NCBI GenBank assembly: GCA_002298545.1 | Contig: DBKQ01000109.1 | Location: forward strand, 20,060 to 60,213 | Source of the DNA: Prevotella sp. UBA746 | GTDB taxonomy: Bacteria > Bacteroidota > Bacteroidia > Bacteroidales > Bacteroidaceae | Direction: 5' to 3' | Length of the DNA: 40,154 nucleotides | In this document: one piece after another, positions 22,404 through 31,095 of the stretch | How the letters are laid out: the number at the start of each line of letters is the position of its first letter | Position numbering within the stretch: the first letter of the stretch is position 1 | Program-made: the position numbers and the translations under genes | Notes under the pieces: model-generated | The model's database searches: none | Seen by the model: only the letters and a program-made list of their open reading frames with translations | Told to the model about the DNA's origin: nothing

Positions 22404-23738
22404 ATGAACAAACTTTGGGAAAAGAATTACGAGATAAACAAGGAGATTGAACGCTTTACTGTGGGAAGAGACAGGGAAATGGACTTGTATCTTGCCAAGT
22501 ATGACGTGCTTGGCTCTATGGCGCATATAACAATGCTGGAGTCTATCGGACTGCTGAAGAGTGACGAGCTCTCGCTGCTTCTTAAAGAACTGAAGAACAT
22601 ATATACAATATGTGAAAAAGGAGAGTTCGTTATTGAAGACGGCGTTGAGGATGTTCATTCCCAGGTGGAGCTGATGCTCACGAGAAAACTTGGAGATATG
22701 GGCAAGAAAATCCATAGCGGACGGTCAAGAAACGACCAAGTGCTCGTTGACCTGAAACTGCGCTGTCGGCATGATATTAAGGATGTGGTAGACAATGTGA
22801 AGGGGCTCTTTGACGAACTGATAGGGAAGAGCGAACAGTATAAGAATGTGCTCATGCCCGGATATACGCATTTGCAGGTGGCTATGCCAAGCTCGTTCGG
22901 CTTGTGGTTCGGCGCCTATGCCGAGAGCTTTGCCGACGACATGCTCTTTATGCAGGCTGCCTACAGGATGACAAACCGTAACCCGTTGGGGTCGGCAGCC
23001 GGATACGGCAGTTCTTTCCCCCTCGACCGTGACATGACGACAAGGCTTCTTGGCTTCGACTCTATGGACTACAATGTTGTTTATGCACAGATGGGAAGAG
23101 GCAAGATGGAGAGAAACGTAGCATTTGCCCTCGCTTCGGTTGCCGGAACACTTGCAAAGATGGCATTCGATGCCTGTATGTTCAACAGTCAGAACTTCTC
23201 TTTCGTGAAATTGCCTAAGGAATGCACTACCGGCAGCAGCATCATGCCGCACAAGAAAAATCCGGATGTCTTTGAACTTATACGTGCAAAATGCAACAAG
23301 ATTCAGGCCTTGCCACAGCAGATAACGCTGATTATGAACAATCTGCCATGCGGTTACTTCCGCGACCTGCAGATTATCAAGGAAGTTTTTCTGCCTGCCT
23401 TCGGCGAGCTGAACGACTGTCTGCAGATGGCTGCCTATATCATCAACAAGATTGAAGTGAATGAACATATTCTCGACAATCCTATCTATGACCCTATCTT
23501 CTCTGTTGAGGAAGTTAACAGACTGGCTGCCTCGGGCATGCCTTTCCGTGATGCTTATAAAAAGGTGGGACTGGAGATTGAAGCCGGAGAGTTTAAGCCA
23601 GACAAGAATATACGCCATACCCATGCCGGAAGTATCGGAAATCTTTGCAACGACCGTATCAAGCTTTTGATGGAGAATGTTATTGAGGGCTTTGGGTTCG
23701 ACAGGATGATTGAGGCTGAAAGGAATTTACTTAAGTAG
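22404..23738 (+). CDS. argH: Argininosuccinate lyase
   Basis: ArgH splits argininosuccinate to arginine and fumarate, the last step of arginine synthesis. The 444-residue protein belongs to the fumarase/aspartase superfamily, with HSGRSRNDQV near residue 108, a PGYTHLQVAMP segment carrying the catalytic His, and the signature GSSIMPHKKNPD near 286. The length is slightly under the E. coli enzyme (457). No other arg gene is in view, so the arginine genes are dispersed here. A strong hairpin with a T-run directly upstream suggests that its expression depends on readthrough or attenuation. Confidence 0.95.
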   Translation: MNKLWEKNYEINKEIERFTVGRDREMDLYLAKYDVLGSMAHITMLESIGLLKSDELSLLLKELKNIYTICEKGEFVIEDGVEDVHSQVELMLTRKLGDMGKKIHSGRSRNDQVLVDLKLRCRHDIKDVVDNVKGLFDELIGKSEQYKNVLMPGYTHLQVAMPSSFGLWFGAYAESFADDMLFMQAAYRMTNRNPLGSAAGYGSSFPLDRDMTTRLLGFDSMDYNVVYAQMGRGKMERNVAFALASVAGTLAKMAFDACMFNSQNFSFVKLPKECTTGSSIMPHKKNPDVFELIRAKCNKIQALPQQITLIMNNLPCGYFRDLQIIKEVFLPAFGELNDCLQMAAYIINKIEVNEHILDNPIYDPIFSVEEVNRLAASGMPFRDAYKKVGLEIEAGEFKPDKNIRHTHAGSIGNLCNDRIKLLMENVIEGFGFDRMIEAERNLLK

Positions 23739-23756
23739 ACATTCTATATTCATAAT

Positions 23757-24314
23757 ATGATTTTCAGAAATATATTGAGAACTGCAGTCTGCTTTCTCGC
23801 CACCTTGTCGTTATTTGCATGTGCTGATTCGGAATACAGTAACTATGCTTGTCATTTGGTGGTGAACAACCTGACTCTTAAAAACATGATGCTTGGCAGT
23901 GCCATGACACAGGAGTCGCCGGGCGTGTTCTGCCGTATTTCCATGGAAGGAACAACGAGGTTTAAGTTTGAGTCAAACCAAAGCAGCGAACCGTCCTACA
24001 GTGCCGCATTGTCAATTGACCAGAAGGCTAACTGGTCTATAGGTATCTATAATGCCATTATTGTAGGTTTCGGAAATCTCGACGGCAAGTTTCATGCCTA
24101 CGACAACCAGTGTCCGAACTGTTATGAGAGTAGCGGACTGCCGCGTTATGGACTGACGATGAATACTGATGGCACGGCGACTTGCAAATCCTGCCACCGC
24201 TCGTATGATATGAATAACGACGGTCTGCTCGTTAAGGGCGACAAGGGCAGGGGATTGATACGCTACCGTGCACAGACAACAGGACCTTTCGGGGTACTGT
24301 CGGTGAATAATTAA
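23757..24314 (+). CDS. Rieske-like lipoprotein with a Cys4 site
   Basis: A 185-residue predicted lipoprotein (lipobox LFAC, Cys22). The C-terminal half follows a Rieske-like layout: AYDNQCPNC (Cys119, Cys122) and CKSCHRSYDMNNDG (Cys143, Cys146, then His147), ending GLIRYRAQ. True Rieske proteins use C-x-H and C-x2-H to hold a [2Fe-2S] cluster. Here both pairs are C-x2-C, so the site may bind zinc or a four-Cys iron-sulfur cluster. The segment before it (NAIIVGFGNLDGKFHAYDN) matches the beta-sandwich that precedes Rieske ligands. The role is unknown; a periplasmic redox or structural metal protein is possible. It lies 19 bp after argH and may be co-transcribed. Confidence 0.72.
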   Translation: MIFRNILRTAVCFLATLSLFACADSEYSNYACHLVVNNLTLKNMMLGSAMTQESPGVFCRISMEGTTRFKFESNQSSEPSYSAALSIDQKANWSIGIYNAIIVGFGNLDGKFHAYDNQCPNCYESSGLPRYGLTMNTDGTATCKSCHRSYDMNNDGLLVKGDKGRGLIRYRAQTTGPFGVLSVNN

Positions 24315-24349
24315 ATTTATCCAGGAGTTCTCCTGAAAAGAAAATTACG

Positions 24350-25366
24350 ATGGAAAAAGAAAATAAATACGTCCTTCAGTATCCGTCGATAATGAAGGGC
24401 AAGAAAATATTATACGTCCATGGCTTCATGTCATCGGCACAATCCGGCACAGTGGCTCGTATCCGCGAGATGTTGCCATCTGCCGATGTTATAGCCTATG
24501 ACTTGCCGCTCCACCCGGAGGAAGCTATGCAGCTGCTCCGAAAGGTATGCGAGGAGCAGAAGCCAGACTTGATTATCGGTACGTCAATGGGCGGTATGTA
24601 TACGGAGATGCTGTATGGTTACGACCGTATCCTTGTTAACCCCGCATTCCTCATGGGCGACACGATGACAAAACATGGTATGCTTGGTAAACAGACATTC
24701 CAGAATCCGCGTCAGGACGGGGTGCAGGAGTTTATCGTTACTAAAAGTCTTGTGGAAGAATACAAGAACATAACCCGCCAGTGTTTCAGTAATGTTACCG
24801 AAGAAGAAAAAAAACATGTCTATGGTCTCTTCGGCGATGCCGACACTATGGTTGCAGCCGACACGTGGGGAGTATTCCTTGAACATTATCCTCAGGCAAT
24901 CAGTTTTCATGGCGAGCACCGGCTGATAGACAAGTCGCTTATTCATGCCGTCGTTCCTGTAGTGCGCTGGATTGACGATATGCAAGAAGACAGGGAGCGT
25001 CCTATTGTGTATGTAAGCATCGATGCCTTGCGCGACGAAAGGGGAGGGCAGAAGCCAAGTGCAATGAAAGGCTTCCATAAGCTGATAGAAGATTATTCCG
25101 TTTATGTCGTTGCGCCATCGCCTACTAATGATACGGAATATATCCCGTCTGCTCAGCAGTGGATAAAGGATGTTGTCAATGTTCCGGCATGGCAGCATGT
25201 TGTATTCTCAAATCAGGAGAATCTGTTGTATGGCGATTATCTCATAGCTCCAGAAAGAGAGTGCGGCGAGTCGAAATTCATGGGAACAACCATTGCTTTG
25301 GGCTCTGACACGTTCAAAACATGGGATGAAATTATCGAGTTTTTCGAAAGATTGGGCGGACAGTAG
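24350..25366 (+). CDS. YqiA-type alpha/beta hydrolase fused to a degenerate NT5C-like HAD domain
   Basis: A 338-residue cytosolic protein. Residues 18-205 form a YqiA/YcfP-type alpha/beta hydrolase: VHGFMSS near 24, nucleophile elbow GTSMGG with Ser79, Asp163 in GDADTMV, and candidate catalytic His190 (GEHRL) or His199. Residues 218-335 resemble 5'(3')-deoxyribonucleotidase-like HAD proteins: PIVYVSIDALRD, FHKLIEDYSVYVVAPSP, GDYLIAPERECG, KFMGTTIALGS and TWDEIIEFF. The HAD nucleophile motif DxD reads SID here, so the first Asp is lost and the domain is probably not a phosphatase. It could be a binding or regulatory module. The substrate is unknown; YqiA has esterase activity on short acyl esters. 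Confidence 0.78.
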   Translation: MEKENKYVLQYPSIMKGKKILYVHGFMSSAQSGTVARIREMLPSADVIAYDLPLHPEEAMQLLRKVCEEQKPDLIIGTSMGGMYTEMLYGYDRILVNPAFLMGDTMTKHGMLGKQTFQNPRQDGVQEFIVTKSLVEEYKNITRQCFSNVTEEEKKHVYGLFGDADTMVAADTWGVFLEHYPQAISFHGEHRLIDKSLIHAVVPVVRWIDDMQEDRERPIVYVSIDALRDERGGQKPSAMKGFHKLIEDYSVYVVAPSPTNDTEYIPSAQQWIKDVVNVPAWQHVVFSNQENLLYGDYLIAPERECGESKFMGTTIALGSDTFKTWDEIIEFFERLGGQ

Positions 25367-25424
25367 CTTTCGTACTTATTCTTCGGAATATCGGTATAAT
25401 AATAATGCAAATAGAAAGCCTAAA

Positions 25425-25559
25425 ATGTTAAAAGAGGTTATTAATTATGCTGCAGATGTAGCAAATCAAATGCAAAGGTCGTATTGTATTTGTAAAAAAG
25501 CTACTTTTGTAGTAAAAATAGCCATTATAGGCTTATCAGTAATGATAATATTTACTTAA
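25425..25559 (+). CDS. Possible 44-residue single-pass membrane peptide
   Basis: A short ORF starting at ATG 25425 encodes MLKEVINYAADVANQMQ... with a C-terminal hydrophobic segment (VVKIAIIGLSVMIIFT). It lies between the hydrolase and M16 genes in AT-rich sequence. A -7-like box for the M16 gene lies inside it, and no family is recognised, so it may be chance. Confidence 0.25.
   Translation: MLKEVINYAADVANQMQRSYCICKKATFVVKIAIIGLSVMIIFT
25502..25509 (+). promoter_or_regulatory. Candidate -7 element for M16 peptidase gene
   Basis: TACTTTTG matches the consensus, with the start site predicted near 25515 and a leader of about 55 nt. There is no -33 TTTG at proper spacing (the nearest, 25489-25492, is too close). 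Confidence 0.35.
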
Positions 25560-25570
25560 TTCAAAATAAT

Positions 25571-28417
25571 ATGAAGATTAGAAAACTTTTTGCGTTTGCA
25601 TTCTTGTTTATCGCAGGTTCTGTGTCGGTTTGCGCACAGGATGCGAATCCGATGATGCAACCATTGCCAATGGACCCGGCTGTAAAGACTGGAAAGCTGG
25701 CAAACGGACTGACGTATTATGTTCGTCACAACGGTTATCCGGAAAAGCGTGTCAATTTCTACATTGCACAGCGTGTAGGTTCGTTGCAGGAGGAGGAAAA
25801 CCAGCGTGGTCTTGCTCACTTCCTTGAGCATATGTGTTTCAACGGAACAAAGAACTTCCCTGGCAACGGCGTTATTGACTATACACGCTCATTGGGAGTA
25901 CAGTTTGGTGGCGACCTCAATGCCTATACCTCTATCGACCAGACTGTTTATAACATAAACAATGTACCGACAACACGTGGTACGGCAGCTCTCGACTCTT
26001 GTCTGCTTATCTTGAAAGACTGGAGTCATGACCTTACACTCGATCCAAAGGAGATTGATCAGGAGCGTGGTGTTATCCATGAGGAGTGGCGCTTGCGTAC
26101 ATCAGCAAGCAGCCGTATGTTTGAGCGTAACCTGGAAAAACTTTATCCGGGCAGCAAATACGGCAAGCGCTATCCAATTGGTCTGATGTCTGTCGTTGAC
26201 AACTTCAAACCAAAGGCTCTGCGCGATTACTACGAGAAGTGGTATCATCCAACAAACCAGGCTATCATTGTTGTCGGTGACATCGATGTAGACCGCACGG
26301 TGGCAAAAATCAAGGAAATGTTCTCTGATATAAAGAATCCGGAGAATCCGGCTCCTATCGTTGAGGAGGCTGTTCCAGACAATGCCGAGCCTATCATCAT
26401 CGTAGACAAGGATAAGGAAGAGCAGACGAACACGATCGAGATTATGTTCAAGTCGGAGAGCACTCCTGAGGCAGAGAAGGCATATCTGCCGTATGTTCTC
26501 GAGGATTACGTGAAATCGCTTGCAAGTTCAATGATAAACTCACGTCTGCAGGAAGAAGCACAGAAGGCTGATGCACCGTTTATCAGTGCGGCATGCTTCG
26601 CTGGCAACTATATCTTTGCCAAGACAAAGGATGCCTTTACATTCTATGCAATGCCTAAGGACGGCAAAGTCAACGAGGCTCTTGCTGCCGTTACACGCGA
26701 AGCTATGCGTGCTGCCAAGTTCGGATTCACAGCAACAGAATACGAGCGTGCCAAGGCTGACTATATGAGTAGCCTGGAGAAGATGTATACAAACCGCGAT
26801 AAGATAGACAATGATAACTTCGGCCGTGCTTGTGCAAGCAACTATCTCGAGAACGAACCGCTGATGTCTATCGAGCAGGAGTATCAGATGATGCAGCAGC
26901 TCACACCTATGTTGCCAGTAGAGATTGTCAACGAGGCAATGAAGCAGCTTATCAGCGTTAACGATTCAAATGTTGTAATCTACAGCACTAATACAGAGAA
27001 AGAAGGCACTGTATATCCTACCGTTGACGGCTTGAAGAAAGCTTACGAGGATGCCCGCAACTCTAAGATAGAGGCTTATGTAGACAATGTTAAGCAGGAG
27101 CCGCTTATCGCGAATATGCCTAAGGCTGGAAAGATTCTTTCTGAGAAAGACAGCAAGAAGTTCGGATACAAGGAGTTGACTCTGAGCAATGGTGCTCGCG
27201 TACTCCTTAAGAAAACGAACCTGAAGGAGGGCGAGGTACTGCTGAATGCTTCTTCTAAGGGTGGAGCCTCACTGTACGGTCTCAAGGATCGCATCAATAC
27301 TGAGCTCTTTGATGCAGTTATCAGTTACAGTGGTCTTGGCAATTTCAGCAGCACAGAGCTGCAGAAGGTTCTTGCAGGAAAGAATGCCAATGTAGACCTT
27401 CACCTTGGCAAACTTCATGAATATACATCAGGAAACTGTACTCCTAAGGATATGGAGACAATGTTCCAGATGAACTATCTCTACTTCACGGCAATAAAGA
27501 AAGACGAGCAGTCTGTTGCTAATGTCCTCAACATGTATAAGAATGCTCTGAAGAACAAGAATCTCTCACCGGAGAGTGCACTTCAGGATTCGCTGACTTA
27601 CACACTTCATTCACACAGCCCGCTCTACAAGTCGCTTGAAGAGAGTGATATCGACAAGGTGGATTACGACCGTATCCTCCAGATAGCAAAGGAGCGTACA
27701 GCAAACGCTGCTGACTTCACCTTTACTATTGTCGGTAACTTTGACGAGGCTCTTGTGCGCAAGTATATCGAGCAGTACATCGCTTCTCTGCCATCTATAA
27801 AGAAAGGCAAGAACTATGTTCACGAGAACTGGAAACCATACTCAGTATATGCAAAGGGCGAGAACGACAATACGTTCTACCGCAAACAGGAGACTCCAAA
27901 GTCTAACATCTACATGTTCTGGTATAACAACGACACTCCATACTCTCTCGACAACTCTATCAAGGCAGACGCTGCCGGACAGGTGCTCGATATGGTCTAC
28001 CTGAAGATTATCCGTGAGGAGCAGAGTGCAGCTTATTCAGCAAGTGCCGGCGGCTTTTCACAGCTTGGCGGTGACCAGCCTTGGACTGCAATCTATGGCT
28101 ACTGCCCGGTAAAACCGGAAAAGAAGGATATCGCCATCAAGATTATGCGCGATGAATTCCAGAAAATGTCTACCACAATAGATGCAGACATGCTGAAGAA
28201 AACTAAAGACCTGATGCTGAAGCAGTATGAGGATGCGCTGAAGACTAACAATTACTGGATGAGTGTTATCAATGATTACGACGAGTATGGTGTTGACAAA
28301 GACACAGACTACAAGAAACTTGTAGAAGCCCTCACTCCAGCCTCTGTAGCTCAGTTTGTTAAGACAAATCTCATTGGCAAGAACAGCGTAAGCGTCATCA
28401 TGTTGCCACAAGAGTAA
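25571..28417 (+). CDS. M16-family zinc metallopeptidase, exported
   Basis: A 948-residue insulinase/pitrilysin-like peptidase with a signal peptide (cleavage SVCA-22, leaving Gln23 as the mature N-terminus). The inverted zinc motif HxxEH is His83-Phe-Leu-Glu86-His87 in GLAHFLEHMCFNGT, with the distal ligand Glu165 in DQERGVIHEEW. Two M16 repeats of about 450 residues are expected; the second (from about residue 520) lacks HxxEH, as is usual. In Bacteroidetes such proteins reside in the periplasm and degrade peptides, probably helping peptide nutrition. The Gln at +1 makes it a likely target of the glutaminyl cyclase encoded at 20101. It is closed by a terminator at 28493. Confidence 0.93.
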   Translation: MKIRKLFAFAFLFIAGSVSVCAQDANPMMQPLPMDPAVKTGKLANGLTYYVRHNGYPEKRVNFYIAQRVGSLQEEENQRGLAHFLEHMCFNGTKNFPGNGVIDYTRSLGVQFGGDLNAYTSIDQTVYNINNVPTTRGTAALDSCLLILKDWSHDLTLDPKEIDQERGVIHEEWRLRTSASSRMFERNLEKLYPGSKYGKRYPIGLMSVVDNFKPKALRDYYEKWYHPTNQAIIVVGDIDVDRTVAKIKEMFSDIKNPENPAPIVEEAVPDNAEPIIIVDKDKEEQTNTIEIMFKSESTPEAEKAYLPYVLEDYVKSLASSMINSRLQEEAQKADAPFISAACFAGNYIFAKTKDAFTFYAMPKDGKVNEALAAVTREAMRAAKFGFTATEYERAKADYMSSLEKMYTNRDKIDNDNFGRACASNYLENEPLMSIEQEYQMMQQLTPMLPVEIVNEAMKQLISVNDSNVVIYSTNTEKEGTVYPTVDGLKKAYEDARNSKIEAYVDNVKQEPLIANMPKAGKILSEKDSKKFGYKELTLSNGARVLLKKTNLKEGEVLLNASSKGGASLYGLKDRINTELFDAVISYSGLGNFSSTELQKVLAGKNANVDLHLGKLHEYTSGNCTPKDMETMFQMNYLYFTAIKKDEQSVANVLNMYKNALKNKNLSPESALQDSLTYTLHSHSPLYKSLEESDIDKVDYDRILQIAKERTANAADFTFTIVGNFDEALVRKYIEQYIASLPSIKKGKNYVHENWKPYSVYAKGENDNTFYRKQETPKSNIYMFWYNNDTPYSLDNSIKADAAGQVLDMVYLKIIREEQSAAYSASAGGFSQLGGDQPWTAIYGYCPVKPEKKDIAIKIMRDEFQKMSTTIDADMLKKTKDLMLKQYEDALKTNNYWMSVINDYDEYGVDKDTDYKKLVEALTPASVAQFVKTNLIGKNSVSVIMLPQE

Positions 28418-28492
28418 TGAAACGAAACTCTCTCCGGAGTAGCAAGCGGCATAGTGCCGGTTGAAAACTTCGGATATGAAACCGATAAAAAG

Positions 28493-28528
28493 ATCCCGAC
28501 TGCAAACCAATGCGGTTGGGATTTTTTT
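28493..28528 (+). terminator. Rho-independent terminator after M16 gene
   Basis: ATCCCGAC (28493-28500) pairs with GTTGGGAT (28515-28522, one G-T pair), followed by T-rich sequence. Confidence 0.85.
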
Positions 28529-28589
28529 ATGTATAAGAATGGATATATAAAATTTTTTCATGCTTTTTATCATGAATTGTTCCTAAAAA

Positions 28590-28620
28590 TTGCAGCATAT
28601 CGTTTAATGTGTTATCTTTG
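28590..28620 (+). promoter_or_regulatory. metK promoter (-33 TTG, -7 TATCTTTG)
   Basis: TTG at 28590-28592 and TATCTTTG at 28613-28620 are 20 bp apart. The start site should be near 28626, giving a leader of about 45 nt, too short for a SAM riboswitch. I see none. Confidence 0.65.
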
Positions 28621-28670
28621 CAAATCCTAATTGAAAATTTATATTTAAGAACAAAAATATTTTAGATAAC

Positions 28671-29945
28671 ATGCCATATCTTTTCACATCAGAATCTGTA
28701 TCTGAGGGACATCCAGACAAGGTGTCCGACCAAATTTCCGACGCATTGCTCGATCAGTTCCTTGCCTACGACGACACGGCACACTGTGCTATCGAGACAT
28801 TCTGCACCACGGGACAGGTCATCATCATGGGCGAAGTACGCTCTGAGGAATACGTAGACTTGCAGACAATAGCAAGAAAGACAATAAAGAAAATAGGATA
28901 TACAAAATCGGAATACCAGTTTGACGGAGACTCTTGCGGCGTTCTCACTGCCATTCATGAGCAGAGCGACGATATAAACCGTGGCGTTAGCCGCGAGGAA
29001 GACCTCGACCAGGGAGCCGGCGACCAGGGAATGATGTTCGGCTATGCCACAAACGAGACAGACAACTATATGCCAGTTTCGCTCGACCTTGCACAGCTTA
29101 TAATGAGAACCCTTGCCGATATACGCAAGGAGGGGAAGCAGATGACATATCTGCGCCCAGACTCAAAGAGCCAGGTAACGATAGAATATTCCGACGACAA
29201 TATCCCGCAACGCATAGATACCATCGTTGTCTCAACCCAGCACGATGACTTCATAAAGAAGGCTGACGGCACTGACGACGATGATGCAATGCTGAAGAAA
29301 ATACGTGAGGATGTTATAAACATACTCATACCTCGAGTAAAAGAGCAAGTAGGCGACAAGGTGTTACAGCTCTTCAACGACGACATCAAGTATTTTGTAA
29401 ATCCTACAGGAAAGTTCGTCATCGGCGGTCCTCACGGCGATACCGGACTGACAGGCCGCAAGATAATCGTTGATACCTATGGCGGCAAGGGCGCACACGG
29501 TGGCGGTGCCTTCTCAGGTAAAGACTCAAGCAAGGTAGACCGTTCAGCAGCTTATGCCACACGTCATATCGCCAAGAATATGGTGGCAGCAGGAGTTGCC
29601 GACGAGATTCTCGTTCAGGTAAGCTATGCCATCGGCGTGGCAGAGCCGGTTAGCGTATATGTCAACACCTACGGCAGGAGCCACGTAAACCTGTCAGACG
29701 GCGAGATAGCAGAAAAGGTTGCCAAGATGTTCGACCTGCGTCCGAAAGCAATCGAAAAGCAGTTAAAACTGCGCCAGCCGATGTATCTCGAGACAGCAGC
29801 CTATGGACATATGGGAAGAAAATCTGAAGTGGTGAAGAAAGTATTCACCAGCCGTTATCACGAAACGAAAGAAATGGAAGTAGAACTGTTTACATGGGAG
29901 AAACTCGACCTTGTAGACAGAATAAAGAAAGAATTTGGTCTGTAG
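28671..29945 (+). CDS. metK: S-adenosylmethionine synthetase
   Basis: MetK makes SAM from methionine and ATP in the cytosol. The 424-residue protein has the N-terminal SESVSEGHPDKVSDQISDAL, the signature GAGDQGMMFGYA near residue 122, KTQVT-like KSQVTIEY near 171, and the P-loop-like GGGAFSGKDSSKVDRSAAY near 276. It is longer than the E. coli enzyme (384), with an insertion around residues 185-205 (IKKADGTDDDDAML), as in other Bacteroidetes. It has its own promoter and is followed by a terminator-like hairpin, so it is probably transcribed alone. Confidence 0.97.
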   Translation: MPYLFTSESVSEGHPDKVSDQISDALLDQFLAYDDTAHCAIETFCTTGQVIIMGEVRSEEYVDLQTIARKTIKKIGYTKSEYQFDGDSCGVLTAIHEQSDDINRGVSREEDLDQGAGDQGMMFGYATNETDNYMPVSLDLAQLIMRTLADIRKEGKQMTYLRPDSKSQVTIEYSDDNIPQRIDTIVVSTQHDDFIKKADGTDDDDAMLKKIREDVINILIPRVKEQVGDKVLQLFNDDIKYFVNPTGKFVIGGPHGDTGLTGRKIIVDTYGGKGAHGGGAFSGKDSSKVDRSAAYATRHIAKNMVAAGVADEILVQVSYAIGVAEPVSVYVNTYGRSHVNLSDGEIAEKVAKMFDLRPKAIEKQLKLRQPMYLETAAYGHMGRKSEVVKKVFTSRYHETKEMEVELFTWEKLDLVDRIKKEFGL

Positions 29946-29977
29946 GATACATACGTTTTGCAGATCAGCAATATAAC

Positions 29978-30035
29978 TCGGAGTTCTCAGAGTGCCCGAA
30001 CGTCTTGTTCGAGATCTCCGGGGTCTCCGATTTTT
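29978..30035 (+). terminator. Hairpin with T-run after metK
   Basis: TCGGAG (29978-29983) pairs with CTCCGA (30025-30030), with an inner hairpin CGAAC/GTTCG (29997-30011), followed by five T. It is a probable terminator, weaker than the others. Confidence 0.55.
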
Positions 30036-30056
30036 CTATAATAAAAACCAAAGAAT

Positions 30057-31088
30057 ATGTTACAGTCAGACTCAACAGAAGTAAAGCACCAGTCTTCTCA
30101 CAACATCCATATTATAGAGGAACATAAAGAGGAAATGCCGCGCCACCCTTATCAGGTGCTGCAAGAACTTCCGCCCGATGCCACTCCGGCACAGCAAGAC
30201 TCGGCATTGCAGACTGTATATAGCAGCACACCCAACTACAAGACCGCCACGCCGCTCGACTCGACAAGCATGCTAAACAGGAACAATCTCGACAAGAATC
30301 TCGAGAAAGTAGACCTGCCGCAGTATTACCGCCAGAACTTCTTCTCTACCGACTCCCTGTGGCATCCGGAGATAAACGGCGGCAGATACGGCATAGCCGG
30401 CGACCCGGTGCCATATACGATAAAGAGCGACAATATGATTACAGCTTTGCTCCTCGGATGCTTCATCCTGGCACTCGTGGCGTTCTCTAAGTCGAGATGG
30501 TTCATAATCCGTCAGGCTAAAAACTTCTTCAGAGTGCAACGCAGCGGTACAACAGTAATAACGGAGACGACAAACGAGTTCCGTTTCCAGTTCTTCCTTG
30601 CCGCCCAGACCTGCCTGTTGCTCTCTCTCGTCACTTTCTTCTATGCCCAGGAATACAATTCCGACACATTCTTCGTATCGTCGCAATACCAGCTCATTGC
30701 CATATTCTTCGGTGTCTTCGCCGGCTATTACACGCTGAAGGCACTGCTCTATACCTTAGTCAACTGGGTGTTCTTCAGCGGTAGACAAAACGAGCAATGG
30801 ATGAAGTCGTATCTCTTCATCTCGTCGATAGAAGGCGTAGTGATGTTCCCTGTAGTAGTATCGCAGGCATATTTCGGGCTATCAGTAAAAAACACAATAC
30901 TTTACATCGCATCAGTAGTAATATTGTCGCGATTACTGTCGATATATAAGTGCTTTTTAATCTTTTTCAGACAAAAAGGCATTTATCTGCAAATAATTTT
31001 GTACTTTTGCGCCCTTGAAATAATGCCATTGCTCACGCTCTGCGGTGTGCTGTCGGTATTGATAAGTTATTTGAATATAAATTTTTAA
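30057..31088 (+). CDS. DUF4271-domain membrane protein
   Basis: A 343-residue protein with a soluble proline- and serine-rich N-terminal part (about 1-120) and about seven hydrophobic helices from residue 125 (MITALLLGCFILALVAFS) to the end. The membrane part matches DUF4271, a Bacteroidetes-specific family of unknown function usually encoded just before hemD. ATG 30057 is used; an alternative ATG at 30135 (MPRHPYQVL), preceded by GAGGAA, is about as likely. Conserved-looking segments are RFQFFLAAQTCLLLSL, NWVFFSG and YLFISSIEGVVMFPV. No function is proposed beyond an integral inner-membrane protein linked by position to the hemD cluster. Confidence 0.8.
   Translation: MLQSDSTEVKHQSSHNIHIIEEHKEEMPRHPYQVLQELPPDATPAQQDSALQTVYSSTPNYKTATPLDSTSMLNRNNLDKNLEKVDLPQYYRQNFFSTDSLWHPEINGGRYGIAGDPVPYTIKSDNMITALLLGCFILALVAFSKSRWFIIRQAKNFFRVQRSGTTVITETTNEFRFQFFLAAQTCLLLSLVTFFYAQEYNSDTFFVSSQYQLIAIFFGVFAGYYTLKALLYTLVNWVFFSGRQNEQWMKSYLFISSIEGVVMFPVVVSQAYFGLSVKNTILYIASVVILSRLLSIYKCFLIFFRQKGIYLQIILYFCALEIMPLLTLCGVLSVLISYLNINF
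30994..31009 (+). promoter_or_regulatory. Internal promoter candidate for hemD-rnpA-yidD
   Basis: Two abutting -7 matches, TAATTTTG (30994-31001) and TACTTTTG (31002-31009, followed by CG), lie inside the 3' end of the DUF4271 gene. Transcription would start about 80 nt before hemD. No clear -33 is seen. Confidence 0.4.
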
Positions 31089-31095
31089 GAGTTCG

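Noticed and set aside
28621..28670. SAM riboswitch before metK
   Set aside because: The leader is only about 45 nt and AT-rich with no junction structure, too short for known SAM riboswitch classes.
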